A stretch of DNA of 37,888 bases, from positions 1-37,888 of the forward strand of contig FR902221.1 of assembly GCA_000438415.1 (NCBI GenBank). Reading direction: 5' to 3'. The position numbers and the translations under genes are program-made. This document shows positions 1 to 6,634 of the stretch, one piece after another (position 1 is the stretch's first letter; every line of letters starts with the position of its first letter). The notes below the pieces were generated by a model. That model made no database searches and was not told the origin of the DNA. It was given only the letters and a program-made list of their open reading frames with translations. The DNA is from Clostridium sp. CAG:628. GTDB lineage: Bacteria > Bacillota_I > Bacilli_A > RF39 > UBA660.

Positions 1-44
1 GTGCTAGAAAGACTAATGCTTTCTGGCACGTAAGTGCCTGTAGC
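1..44 (+). repeat. Hairpin repeat, copy 1 (cut by window edge)
   Basis: Positions 1-44 match 5127-5170 with one mismatch (T39 versus A). The unit can fold in two competing ways. One is a long stem of 11 pairs (GTGCTAGAAAG with CTTTCTGGCAC, one G-T pair). The other is a short GGCAC-GTAA-GTGCC hairpin with a GNRA-type loop. After base 44 the two copies diverge. The repeat may extend left of the window. Its nature is unknown: an IS end, a REP-like unit or a structured RNA are all possible. Confidence 0.75.
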
Positions 45-108
45 TGAAAATTTGATTTTAGTATCTAATGCAATAAGCATTTATAGATATAGGGAATAAG
101 CTATTAAA

Positions 109-345
109 GTGCGTGTGACTTTAGACTTCTTACTCGTGTGGTCCTTGTCGCCTATTTACTGGGATGGGTCTTTCTCGTATGTTTGGACCTGGGATTCCAA
201 CAATGCGTTCTTGCTCAGCTACAGCGTCAACAGCGCTAACGGTGTGCGTCCAGCCATCTCTCTCAAATCTTGTACTAAATGGGCTAGTGGAGACGGCTCA
301 TCTTCTAACCCATACACAATAAAAGAAACTGAAACTGGTTGTTAA
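109..345 (+). pseudogene. Orphan C-terminal cassette of a surface/pilin-type protein
   Basis: The reading frame ends at TAA 343-345 and encodes a Trp/Tyr/Ser-rich segment (WSLSPIYWDGSFSYVW) followed by GVRPAISLKSC and a Gly/Ser/Asn-rich tail ending ETETGC. I know this tail pattern from large C-terminal domains of surface proteins in uncultured gut Bacilli; the family name is not certain. No proper start is present: an in-frame stop lies at 97-99 and the GTG at 109 has no ribosome binding site, so this is a fragment lacking its N-terminal part. Base composition is strikingly GC-richer (about 120-320) than the surroundings. A decayed relative lies at 19270-19513 with the same final residues. 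It could be a silent or truncated cassette, or the end of a gene displaced by the repeat at 1-44. Confidence 0.6.
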
Positions 346-356
346 ATAAAACACAT

Positions 357-374
357 CCCACCTATAAAGGTGGG
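357..374 (+). other. GC-rich hairpin after the cassette
   Basis: CCCACC-TATAAA-GGTGGG forms a perfect 6-bp stem 12 bases after the cassette stop codon. It lacks a T-run on the + strand, so it is a weak terminator or an RNA processing/stability element between the cassette and the small pilin genes. Confidence 0.5.
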
Positions 375-398
375 TAATTATAAATGAGGAGGTATGTT

Positions 399-563
399 AT
401 GAAAAAAGGATTTGTTTCAATAGCTACTATGTATACTTTTTTAATAGTGTTTCTAGTAGTAATTGCATCTATAATGGCTAAATATATAAATAGAAATAAA
501 TTAATTAATAATATACAAACTAATACAAAAACTGAATTAAATTTGAGGTATGATAATGAATAA
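399..563 (+). CDS. Small prepilin-like membrane protein (54 aa)
   Basis: The start ATG at 399 has a strong AGGAGG at 387-392, and the frame ends TAA 561-563. The protein begins MKKGFVSIATMYTF, followed by a hydrophobic stretch to about residue 28, then a short polar tail rich in Asn and Lys. The KKG-F junction resembles a prepilin peptidase site, but Glu5 of the mature form is absent, so it is a degenerate pseudopilin or a simple single-pass protein. Its stop overlaps the start of the next prepilin-like gene, which places it in an operon of minor pilins, the position occupied by small comG genes in competent Bacilli. No enzyme function is suggested; assembly or anchoring within a type IV pilus-like fibre is the likely role, by context only. 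Confidence 0.65.
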   Translation: MKKGFVSIATMYTFLIVFLVVIASIMAKYINRNKLINNIQTNTKTELNLRYDNE

Positions 564-1020
564 GGGGTATGTATTTATTGAAACTATTATTGTAATCGCA
601 CTTATGAGTTTATCTATTGCATCAATTTACTCACTTAGTACTAAAGTAACTGGAGATATTGAAATAAGAAGATATTATGATAATATAAGTGATTTATATA
701 AAACTAATATTATAAGAAAAAATATAAATAAAGATGTAATAACAAATTTAACTGGACATATTGAATTTAATAAAGATAATTGTACTTCTTATATGACTGC
801 AACATGTAATCAACTCCTTAGTGAACTTGAAGTAGAAAATGTAATATTAACCAAAGATCCGATTAATACTCTTTTACTTAATGTAAGTACTATTCCCAAT
901 AGCATGCAAATGTATTTAAGAACTATAAATACTTTAGCAAATACTGAAAATAAAGAAAAATTAATAATTGTTAATTATAAATATAATGGTAAAAACTATT
1001 ATGCATCACTTAAAATATAG
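556..1020 (+). CDS. Minor pseudopilin-like protein (154 aa)
   Basis: Start chosen at ATG 556 because GAGG at 545-548 is correctly spaced; ATG 550 would be too close. The N-terminus MNKGYVFIETIIVIALMSLS has the prepilin layout: a short basic leader, Gly, then an aromatic residue with Glu at +5 and a long hydrophobic helix. The remainder (about 35-154) is a polar globular part with one Cys pair (SNCTS-like, around residues 74 and 82). It overlaps the previous gene by 8 bp and is followed after 10 bp by another prepilin-like gene. It is likely a minor pilin (ComGD/GE/GF type) processed by a ComC-type peptidase and assembled in the envelope. The exact orthology cannot be fixed from sequence this divergent. 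Confidence 0.65.
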   Translation: MNKGYVFIETIIVIALMSLSIASIYSLSTKVTGDIEIRRYYDNISDLYKTNIIRKNINKDVITNLTGHIEFNKDNCTSYMTATCNQLLSELEVENVILTKDPINTLLLNVSTIPNSMQMYLRTINTLANTENKEKLIIVNYKYNGKNYYASLKI

Positions 1021-1030
1021 GAGGCAAATA

Positions 1031-1483
1031 ATGAATAAAAAAGGATTTACATTAATTGAATTATCTATTTCAGTTGCCCTTCTTTCGGTGGTAATAATAT
1101 ACTTATTATATTTTCTTAAAACAGTAAGAGATGAAGATGAAGGAATAAACGCGGTTACTGAAATGGAACTTGACAAGGCAATTATATCTAAAACAATAAA
1201 TAATGATATATTAAATGAAGGTAATATTAATAACTTTACTTGTTTAGATGGTTTATGTACAATATATTATAATTCAGGGAAAATAAAAACTCTTAAAGTA
1301 GGAGATAATACTGTGATTTATAAAGATATAACTGATAAAAGTAACCCAGTAACTTTACTTAATAGAAATACTTCTTTAAATTATAGAATATCTTTACCAA
1401 GAACTTTATCTACTATACATAAAATAATAATTTATTCTGATGAAAATAATGAATATAATATAGATTTAGTGTCCTCTAAGTGA
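1031..1483 (+). CDS. Minor pseudopilin-like protein with FTLIEL motif (150 aa)
   Basis: The true start is ATG 1031 with AGGAGG about 7 bases upstream, overlapping the end of the preceding gene; an upstream in-frame ATG at 968 would bury the prepilin leader. The N-terminus MNKKGFTLIELSISVALLSV is a textbook prepilin site (cleavage after KKG, Glu at +5) with a hydrophobic helix to about residue 30. The C-terminal part is hydrophilic with a CLDGLC disulfide-sized loop near residue 70. It is the last gene of the minor-pilin operon; its stop codon lies inside a terminator. Likely role: a minor pilin priming assembly of the pilus or DNA-uptake pseudopilus. Confidence 0.75.
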   Translation: MNKKGFTLIELSISVALLSVVIIYLLYFLKTVRDEDEGINAVTEMELDKAIISKTINNDILNEGNINNFTCLDGLCTIYYNSGKIKTLKVGDNTVIYKDITDKSNPVTLLNRNTSLNYRISLPRTLSTIHKIIIYSDENNEYNIDLVSSK

Positions 1484-1492
1484 CACTTTTTT
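1468..1492 (+). terminator. Rho-independent terminator of the minor-pilin operon
   Basis: AGTGTC (1468-1473) pairs with GACACT (1482-1487) and is followed by T's to 1492. It overlaps the stop codon at 1481-1483 and faces the convergent ylbJ gene, whose stop is at 1495. Confidence 0.8.
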
Positions 1493-1494
1493 AT

Positions 1495-2376
1495 TTATAG
1501 GACTATCACTCCAATAAGTATACCTACTAAAACTATGAGTAATTTATTAATGAAGAATATCTTAAGGTTGAGTTTATAGGGACTAAGTATTCCAAAAGAC
1601 TGAATAAGTACTGATAAGCCACTAAAGTTTAATGCACATATTATAAGTATGTATATATATTTAGAATTAATATTTAATTTACTAAGTAAGTATATTCCAT
1701 TAGTTATTTCCATAACTGAGTTTAATATTGAAGTAGTAATGTCACTTAAGTTTAAATAATTATTTAAAATAGAAGTTATAACACTAAATAGAATAATTGA
1801 CCCCATTATAACTAATAAATTATTACTATTATTTATTATAGATTCTCTAAGCAAATTAAAAAAACTAGTTTTACTTTTTTTATTAAAAGAATTATTATTA
1901 CTAAGACTTTTATAATTAAATAAATAAACTATAAAGTTAGATAAATAACAAATTAATAAAATTTTAATAGAAGAAGTAAAACTATTTAAAAACACACTTA
2001 CTACTCCTAAAACAAACATAGGATTAGGAAAGTAAGTTGAAGACATAACTATACTTGCATCATGTATACTTATCATTTTATTATTTAATAAGTCTCTTAC
2101 ATATTTAGCATTTGCTGGAAGCCCACTTATTAAACTAACAACAAAAATATCACTATACTTAAACCTAATTATCTTTTTTAAATTATCAAAATAATTAAAG
2201 TATGCTAGAATATCTGTTAAAACAAAGAATGAAAATAAACTAGGTAATACATTTCTTGCAAATATATTTATTCCCTTATTAACTGAATTAATAATTAAAC
2301 TAGGATTACTTAAAAATATATAAATTATTATACTAAATAGTAAAGTAATAAAACTTTTTTTAAATATTTCTATCAT
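1495..2376 (-). CDS. ylbJ: YlbJ-like sporulation integral membrane protein
   Basis: A 293-aa polytopic membrane protein with about 8 hydrophobic segments. Recognisable YlbJ features are NVLPSLFSFFVLTD near residue 43, the SGLPANAKYVRDLL motif near residue 84 and FPNPMFVLG near residue 116, typical of nucleoside-recognition/Gate-fold proteins. In Bacillus, YlbJ is a mother-cell membrane protein needed for a stable spore, probably as a transporter. Length is shorter than the roughly 400 aa of Bacillus YlbJ, mainly through a compact middle. It is divergent from ylbL (next on the + strand), keeping the Bacillus neighbourhood though inverted. Function in this organism depends on whether it sporulates, which the window alone cannot show. 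Confidence 0.75.
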   Translation of the reverse strand: MIEIFKKSFITLLFSIIIYIFLSNPSLIINSVNKGINIFARNVLPSLFSFFVLTDILAYFNYFDNLKKIIRFKYSDIFVVSLISGLPANAKYVRDLLNNKMISIHDASIVMSSTYFPNPMFVLGVVSVFLNSFTSSIKILLICYLSNFIVYLFNYKSLSNNNSFNKKSKTSFFNLLRESIINNSNNLLVIMGSIILFSVITSILNNYLNLSDITTSILNSVMEITNGIYLLSKLNINSKYIYILIICALNFSGLSVLIQSFGILSPYKLNLKIFFINKLLIVLVGILIGVIVL

Positions 2377-2391
2377 ATTTAGTCCTTTCAG

Positions 2392-2400
2392 TGTTATAAT
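2392..2400 (+). promoter_or_regulatory. Extended -10 promoter of ylbL, probably leaderless
   Basis: TGTTATAAT at 2392-2400 is an extended -10 element ending only 6 bases before the ATG at 2407. Transcription would start at or next to the ATG, giving a leaderless mRNA; no ribosome binding site precedes this ATG. No good -35 is seen. Confidence 0.5.
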
Positions 2401-2406
2401 ATTAAT

Positions 2407-3414
2407 ATGACTAATAAATTATATGAAAAAATTAAGAATTTTATAAAAGCAAATTACAAGTTTATAATATTTTATATTGTTTTTATTTTGCTTTTTACAG
2501 TAAGTTTTGACTATGAAATATATACTCCAGGAGGACTAAGTAACTTAGATGATAGAATTATTATGGATGATGAGTATCCAAGTAAGGGAACGTTTAATTT
2601 AACGTATGTTAATGCTAAAAAAGGTACTCTTCCAATGATACTATTAAGTTATATAATTCCTTCATGGGACCTAGTTAGTATAGATGATTCAAGAATTGAA
2701 AATGAAGACTATGATGAAATACTAAAAAGAGGTAAAATAGATTTAACTAGTGTAAACTCTAATGCTATAGTTGTTGCTTTTAACGAGGCTAAATTAGACT
2801 ACAAAGTAGATAAAAATGATTTAACTGTGTATTATGTATTTGATTCATCTCATACTAATTTAAAAGTAGGGGATATCATTACTAAAGTTGACAATGTGAG
2901 TGTTAATAATGCTGATGAGTTTAGAAATATAATTAATACGAAAAAAAGTGGTGACACTGTAGAATTCACTATAATAAGAAATAATAAAACTATGAAGAAA
3001 ACAGGTGAAATTTATGAAAGTGATGGTTCCTTATTAGTAGGAATATACTTAACTAATGTAATGGAAGTAAGTACTGATAAAAACATTAAGTTTAAATATA
3101 GTGGAAATGAAAGTGGTTCTAGTGGAGGACTCATGAGTGCTTTAGAAATATATAATAACATAACAAAGCATGACATAACAAAAGGGTTAACTATTGCAGG
3201 AACTGGTACTATTTCAAGTACAGGTGAAGTGGGTGAAATTGCAGGAGTTAAGTATAAACTTGCAGGTGCAGTTAAAAATAAGGCTGATGTTTTTATCGCA
3301 CCTACTGATAATTATAAAGAAGCACTAAGTGAAAAAGAAAAAAATAACTATGATATCAAAATAATAGAAGCAAAAACTTTTAAACAAGTTCTTGAAAGTT
3401 TAGAAGATTTATAA
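2407..3414 (+). CDS. ylbL: YlbL/SepM-type PDZ-Lon serine protease
   Basis: A 335-aa membrane-anchored protease. One N-terminal transmembrane helix (about 19-35) is followed by an extracytoplasmic region, a PDZ domain (about 146-205, LKVGDIITKVDNVSV) and a C-terminal Lon-type S16 protease domain. The catalytic Ser-Lys dyad is visible as Ser239 in GSSGGLM and Lys284 in GVKYKLAGA, 45 residues apart as expected for Lon enzymes. There is no ATPase domain, as in YlbL. In Bacillus this protease clears a cell-division inhibitor after DNA damage; in streptococci SepM processes a signalling peptide, so either substrate type is possible. It lies beside ylbJ, as in Bacillus. The start is leaderless-like (see promoter). 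Confidence 0.9.
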   Translation: MTNKLYEKIKNFIKANYKFIIFYIVFILLFTVSFDYEIYTPGGLSNLDDRIIMDDEYPSKGTFNLTYVNAKKGTLPMILLSYIIPSWDLVSIDDSRIENEDYDEILKRGKIDLTSVNSNAIVVAFNEAKLDYKVDKNDLTVYYVFDSSHTNLKVGDIITKVDNVSVNNADEFRNIINTKKSGDTVEFTIIRNNKTMKKTGEIYESDGSLLVGIYLTNVMEVSTDKNIKFKYSGNESGSSGGLMSALEIYNNITKHDITKGLTIAGTGTISSTGEVGEIAGVKYKLAGAVKNKADVFIAPTDNYKEALSEKEKNNYDIKIIEAKTFKQVLESLEDL

Positions 3415-3440
3415 TATAATATCTTACCTAGGGGGAAAAT

Positions 3441-3752
3441 ATGAAAGAAATTAATTTAACAACTGAAGAATTAAATAGTATAAAGTCACTTTATAACGTA
3501 ACACATATATATGGAGAAGTATCAGTTTATCTTTTACATGATGTAATACTTTCTTATTTAATAAGGGATGATTATGTAGTAGTTAATTATAAAGAAAAAA
3601 GAAAAGAAAAATATAGATATTTAATATATGGAAATGAAATGGATGAAGAATATGTTAAGTATGAATTTGATTTAATAACTTTAGATAATAAAAAAGATTT
3701 TATTGATAATTATTTGGGAGGTAAAAGATGTACGTTAAAAATGAAACATTAA
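3441..3752 (+). CDS. Hypothetical small protein, paralog of the next gene (103 aa)
   Basis: ATG 3441 is preceded by AGGGGG. The protein is soluble, mixed alpha/beta and rich in Tyr, Lys and Asp, with no signal peptide or known motif. Its pattern NVTHIYGEVSVYLLHDV ... VVVNYKEKRKEK parallels VSHITKYASELEIYKEC ... IIVNLKRKRVEN in the following gene, so the two look like diverged tandem duplicates. The two genes overlap by 25 bp, indicating translational coupling. They sit between ylbL and nusB. I do not recognise a family. Confidence 0.65.
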   Translation: MKEINLTTEELNSIKSLYNVTHIYGEVSVYLLHDVILSYLIRDDYVVVNYKEKRKEKYRYLIYGNEMDEEYVKYEFDLITLDNKKDFIDNYLGGKRCTLKMKH

Positions 3753-4021
3753 AGTTAATTAGTAAATATACTAAAGTTAGTCATATAACTAAATATGCAA
3801 GTGAATTAGAAATATATAAAGAATGCACTTCTACTTCTAATATTATAGTCAATTTAAAACGTAAAAGAGTTGAAAATTGTTTATTGTACTGGGAATATGA
3901 TGTAGTTAGTTCAACACCATTAATTAGAAGTATATTATTAACATTTATGCGTCATGAAGAAAATAGAGAAGAATTTATTACTAATATGGCTTCTAAAGAG
4001 TTGAAAATGAAGTTAAAGTAA
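3728..4021 (+). CDS. Hypothetical small protein, paralog of the previous gene (97 aa)
   Basis: The start ATG 3728 lies inside the end of the previous gene and has GGGAGG at 3716-3721. The protein is short, soluble and basic at its C-terminus (KELKMKLK). It shares a V-[ST]-HI motif near residue 18 and a [IV][IV]VN-x-K-x-KR motif near residue 42 with the upstream gene. It is followed after 31 bp by nusB, so the pair is probably cotranscribed with nusB and xseA. Function unknown. Confidence 0.65.
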   Translation: MYVKNETLKLISKYTKVSHITKYASELEIYKECTSTSNIIVNLKRKRVENCLLYWEYDVVSSTPLIRSILLTFMRHEENREEFITNMASKELKMKLK

Positions 4022-4052
4022 TATATAATTATATAGTAGTAAAGGAGTAATT

Positions 4053-4463
4053 ATGAAAGTAACGAGAAGTGATTTAAGAGTAAGAATTATGACTATTTTA
4101 TATCAAATAAATATATATGAAAAAGATAAAATAAGTTATGATGTAGAAGAAGTAATAAAAGAAAATGATAATAGTAATTCTAAGTTTGTAAAAGATATAG
4201 TTTATGGTGTATTAAGTAACCATGAAGTATTAGATAACATGATAAATAAATATTTAGATGGATGGAAAATAAGTCGTTTAGGTAATATTGATCAAGTAAT
4301 ATTTAGAATGAGTGTATATGAATTAATATATACAAAAACACCTAATATAGTATGTATTAATGAAGGAATAGAATTATCTAAAAAATATAGTGATGAAAAA
4401 GTAACTAATATGTTAAATGCAGTATTAGATAGAATATTAAATAATGAGGTAACAAATGAATAA
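4053..4463 (+). CDS. nusB: Transcription antitermination factor NusB
   Basis: 136 aa, the normal NusB length, all helical. Family hallmarks are the N-terminal S-x-x-R-x-R-x-x-x-M-x-x-LYQ pattern, KDIVYGVLSNHEVLD near residue 49, GWKISRLGNIDQVIFRMSVYEL near 74-95 and a C-terminal N-x-VLDRIL helix. NusB binds boxA RNA with NusE (S10) and supports antitermination of rRNA operons in the cytoplasm. The start ATG has AAAGGAG upstream. The gene overlaps xseA by 8 bp, as is common in Firmicutes (nusB-xseA-xseB). Confidence 0.93.
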   Translation: MKVTRSDLRVRIMTILYQINIYEKDKISYDVEEVIKENDNSNSKFVKDIVYGVLSNHEVLDNMINKYLDGWKISRLGNIDQVIFRMSVYELIYTKTPNIVCINEGIELSKKYSDEKVTNMLNAVLDRILNNEVTNE

Positions 4464-5112
4464 TGAAGTGTCTTTAACAGTAACAGATATTAATAATTAT
4501 ATTAAAAATATTGTTGATGGAGACTTCTTTTTGTCTAATGTAACACTAAAAGGAGAAATAAGTAATTTAAAGTTTCATACAAGAGGTCACTTATACTTTT
4601 CCCTAAAAGATGAAAACTCTAAAATTAATGCAGTTATGTTTAATTATAAAAATTTAGGACTTAATTTTATTCCAAAAGATGGAATGAATGTTATAGTAAA
4701 AGGAAAAGTTAGTGTATTTACTACTGGTGGAAGTTATCAAATAACAGTTAGTAATATGAAAGAAGATGGTATAGGTAACTTATACATACTTTTTGAAGAG
4801 TTGAAGCGTCGCCTGGAAAGGGAAGGCTTGTTTAGTCCTGAACATAAGAAGAAATTACCTAGAATACCTAAAAAAGTAGGCGTTATTACTGCCTCTACTG
4901 GTGCTGCTGTAAAAGATATTATTAGTACAATTAATAGAAGATTTCCACTAACTGAAATAATACTTTTTCCAACCTTAGTGCAAGGAGTAGGTGCTAAAGA
5001 GAATATAGTTAAAATGATTAATGAGGCTAACGAGTCTGATGTAGACGTTATAATACTAGGACGTGGAGGCGGTTCTATTGACCGACGTAAGTTGGTGGTA
5101 GGGAAAAAGTGA
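4456..5112 (+). pseudogene. xseA: xseA 5' half: exonuclease VII large subunit, truncated at a breakpoint
   Basis: Residues 1-208 are a clear XseA N-terminus: an OB-fold DNA-binding domain (about 1-105; LKGEISNLKFHTRGHLYFSL) and the start of the catalytic domain (RIPKKVGVITASTGAAVKDI, then VDVIILGRGGGSI). After base 5081 the frame enters unrelated DNA and adds about 10 foreign residues (RRKLVVGKK) before a TGA. The missing C-terminal half lies at the other end of the window on the minus strand (37218-37886), and 43 bp are shared by both halves (5039-5081 and 37846-37888, inverted). Joined at the shared bases, the two halves give one 417-codon protein, a normal XseA length. As written the product would lack most of the catalytic and coiled-coil regions. 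This is either a real rearrangement or an assembly join. Confidence 0.9.
5039..5081 (+). repeat. 43-bp inverted repeat within xseA, left copy
   Basis: Identical, in inverted orientation, to 37846-37888. It encodes part of the GRGGGSI motif of XseA. The right copy runs to the window edge, so the true repeat may be longer. The sequences diverge at 5082 (C) versus 37845 (A in the xseA reading direction). Confidence 0.95.
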
Positions 5113-5126
5113 ATACTGACTAACCT

Positions 5127-5170
5127 GTGCTAGAAAGACTAATGCTTTCTGGCACGTAAGTGCCAGTAGC
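5127..5170 (+). repeat. Hairpin repeat, copy 2
   Basis: Matches 1-44 with a single mismatch at the 39th base, which here makes CTGGCAC-GTAA-GTGCCAG a perfect 7-bp stem with a GNRA-type loop. Flanks are unrelated to copy 1 except for a loose TGAAAA ... ATGCAA pattern downstream. Confidence 0.8.
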
Positions 5171-5237
5171 CGATTGAAAAGGTAAATGCAACTTTGAAGA
5201 AGTAACTACAATTTAATTTGTATTATATAGTAAATAA

Positions 5238-5262
5238 CCCCATAAAGTAGTACTTTATGGGG
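5238..5262. other. Perfect 12-bp hairpin
   Basis: CCCCATAAAGTA, one G, then TACTTTATGGGG. There is no T-run on either side, so it is not a standard terminator. It may be the end of a structured RNA or part of a mobile-element end. Confidence 0.55.
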
Positions 5263-5506
5263 AATCTCTATTGTATTTCAGTAATTAAAAATTAATGGTC
5301 AAGATAAACTCACTCACGTTGGATACTAAACTTTCAGTTTTCTTATTTAGAGTTTTGTGACTTTCTAAGTTTTTACAAGTGTTTTTTGTAAATTTCTTTA
5401 AAAAGTTGTAATTTAACAATAAAGCCACGACTTAAAACATCAAAAGAGCCTATTTTTTTAAAAATTTGGTGTTAAAAAGTTGATATATATTAGATAAAAT
5501 GTTAAA

Positions 5507-6631
5507 CTAATTTTGTTGTTGGGAATTATTCATGCATAATGCATAAATAATTCTTATTAGTTTAGTAGAACAGGCAGTTAAACAAGCGTAGAAATGTTTA
5601 CCTTCCTGTTTTTTCTTTTGGTAATAAACATATATTGAATTTTCTTTATCACATTTTGCTGATAAAGTAATAATATTTCGACTACAATTAAATAAAATTT
5701 TTCTAGCATATCTATTTCCACGTTTTGAAATAGGCCCATGATAATTTATACTTTTACCTGATTGAACTATAGTTGGATCAAGTCCACAACTAGCATTAAT
5801 TTGTTTTATATTATTAAATCTAGTAATGTCTTTTAATTCAGCAATTATCAAAGATGCAGATAGTTCTCCAATGTCAAACAATGAATTAATACATTCAAAA
5901 TTTTTAGTTTCTTTAGCAAGTTCAATCATTTGATTTTTAACTTCATCTTTTTGTTCAGTTAAATTAATAATAATATTGGCTAATTGTTTTAAATTATCAA
6001 CATCTTTAGAATTTTTATTAACTCCTGGGTAAGAAGTAAGTGCATCAACTCTTTTATCTTTGATAATATAGGCATGTGGAAATTCTTTGATAAAGTTTAA
6101 TGCAGTTAAATCATATGTTTTTCCATCTTTAAAACATAATTCAAATTCTGGAAAGCATAGCTGTATTAATTCTTTATAACGATTTTTATGACGATTTAAT
6201 CCTTCATCTAAGTGATAATATTGTCTAGATAATTCATTAAGCTTAGTATAAATTTCATCTTCGGTGTAATTCCTATCAGGAATACTACCTTTCCAAAATA
6301 AATTAGTTAATTTAATGCAGTCTTGCTTATCGGTTTTTGTTTTTCTGATTGTGTTAGTAATTTCTTTACCAATAAGAGGATTAAAGACAATAACATGATA
6401 ATTATTTTCTTTAAAAAATCTTTCTGGTGATTTGTGATAAATACTAGTTGCTTCCATGACAACGGTCAAGTTATCTTTGATATTTAGTTTGTTAATATAA
6501 GAATCTATTTTTTCAAAATATGATTTATTATGAATGTATTCGGTTGGTTCTAATAATACTTCGCCAATATCAGATGATAACATAAACATATTTTTACCTT
6601 TAGCAACATCTAGTACTAAAACATAATTCAT
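5507..6631 (-). CDS. IS110/Piv-family transposase (DEDD-serine recombinase)
   Basis: 374 aa, a full length for the family. The N-terminal RuvC-like DEDD domain shows Asp8 (LVLDVAKGKN), Glu60 (VVMEATSIYH), Asp101 and Asp104 (TDKQDC). The C-terminal Transposase_20 domain has the conserved serine at 291 (VQSGKSI) and the GPISKRGNRYARK motif. No frameshift is seen, so it is probably active. Such enzymes use a DEDD plus Ser mechanism and, in characterised IS110 members, an element-encoded bridge RNA that chooses target and donor; the related Piv enzyme inverts pilin DNA in Moraxella. The gene sits directly beside the xseA breakpoint. The start ATG 6631 is preceded by GGAAAGGAAG on the minus strand. 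Confidence 0.92.
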   Translation of the reverse strand: MNYVLVLDVAKGKNMFMLSSDIGEVLLEPTEYIHNKSYFEKIDSYINKLNIKDNLTVVMEATSIYHKSPERFFKENNYHVIVFNPLIGKEITNTIRKTKTDKQDCIKLTNLFWKGSIPDRNYTEDEIYTKLNELSRQYYHLDEGLNRHKNRYKELIQLCFPEFELCFKDGKTYDLTALNFIKEFPHAYIIKDKRVDALTSYPGVNKNSKDVDNLKQLANIIINLTEQKDEVKNQMIELAKETKNFECINSLFDIGELSASLIIAELKDITRFNNIKQINASCGLDPTIVQSGKSINYHGPISKRGNRYARKILFNCSRNIITLSAKCDKENSIYVYYQKKKQEGKHFYACLTACSTKLIRIIYALCMNNSQQQN

Positions 6632-6634
6632 ATA

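Larger units (their letters stand above)
5082..5506. other. Hairpin-rich non-coding stretch between broken xseA and the transposase
   Basis: About 425 bases with no convincing gene. It starts at the xseA breakpoint with a small ACCGAC-GTAA-GTTGGT hairpin (5081-5096), then contains the hairpin repeat copy 2 (5127-5170) and a 12-bp perfect stem at 5238-5262, followed by AT-rich DNA up to the transposase stop. The two GTAA-capped hairpins share ACGTAAGT and suggest a structured RNA or recombination site. I could not match it to a known RNA family. Part of it (perhaps from about 5435) may be the 3' end of the IS110-type element. Confidence 0.5.

Noticed and set aside
1..345. Diversity-generating retroelement variable region
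   Set aside because: The cassette is Trp/Tyr-rich and GC-rich as in some variable repeats, but no reverse transcriptase, template repeat or adenine-biased copy is present in the window.
5082..5170. Group II intron end or T-box leader
   Set aside because: No domain V sequence, no GUGYG boundary at the breakpoint, no T-box antiterminator and no downstream aminoacyl-tRNA or amino-acid gene.
5160..5215. GTGCCAGTAGCCG resembles the GTGCCAGCAGCCG core of 16S rRNA
   Set aside because: The match stops after 13 bases, the flanks do not follow rRNA, and the segment is better explained as one arm of the hairpin repeat.
5293..5358. Short + strand frame starting MVKINSLTLDTKLSVF
   Set aside because: 21 codons, no ribosome binding site, low-complexity AT-rich DNA; no support as a gene.
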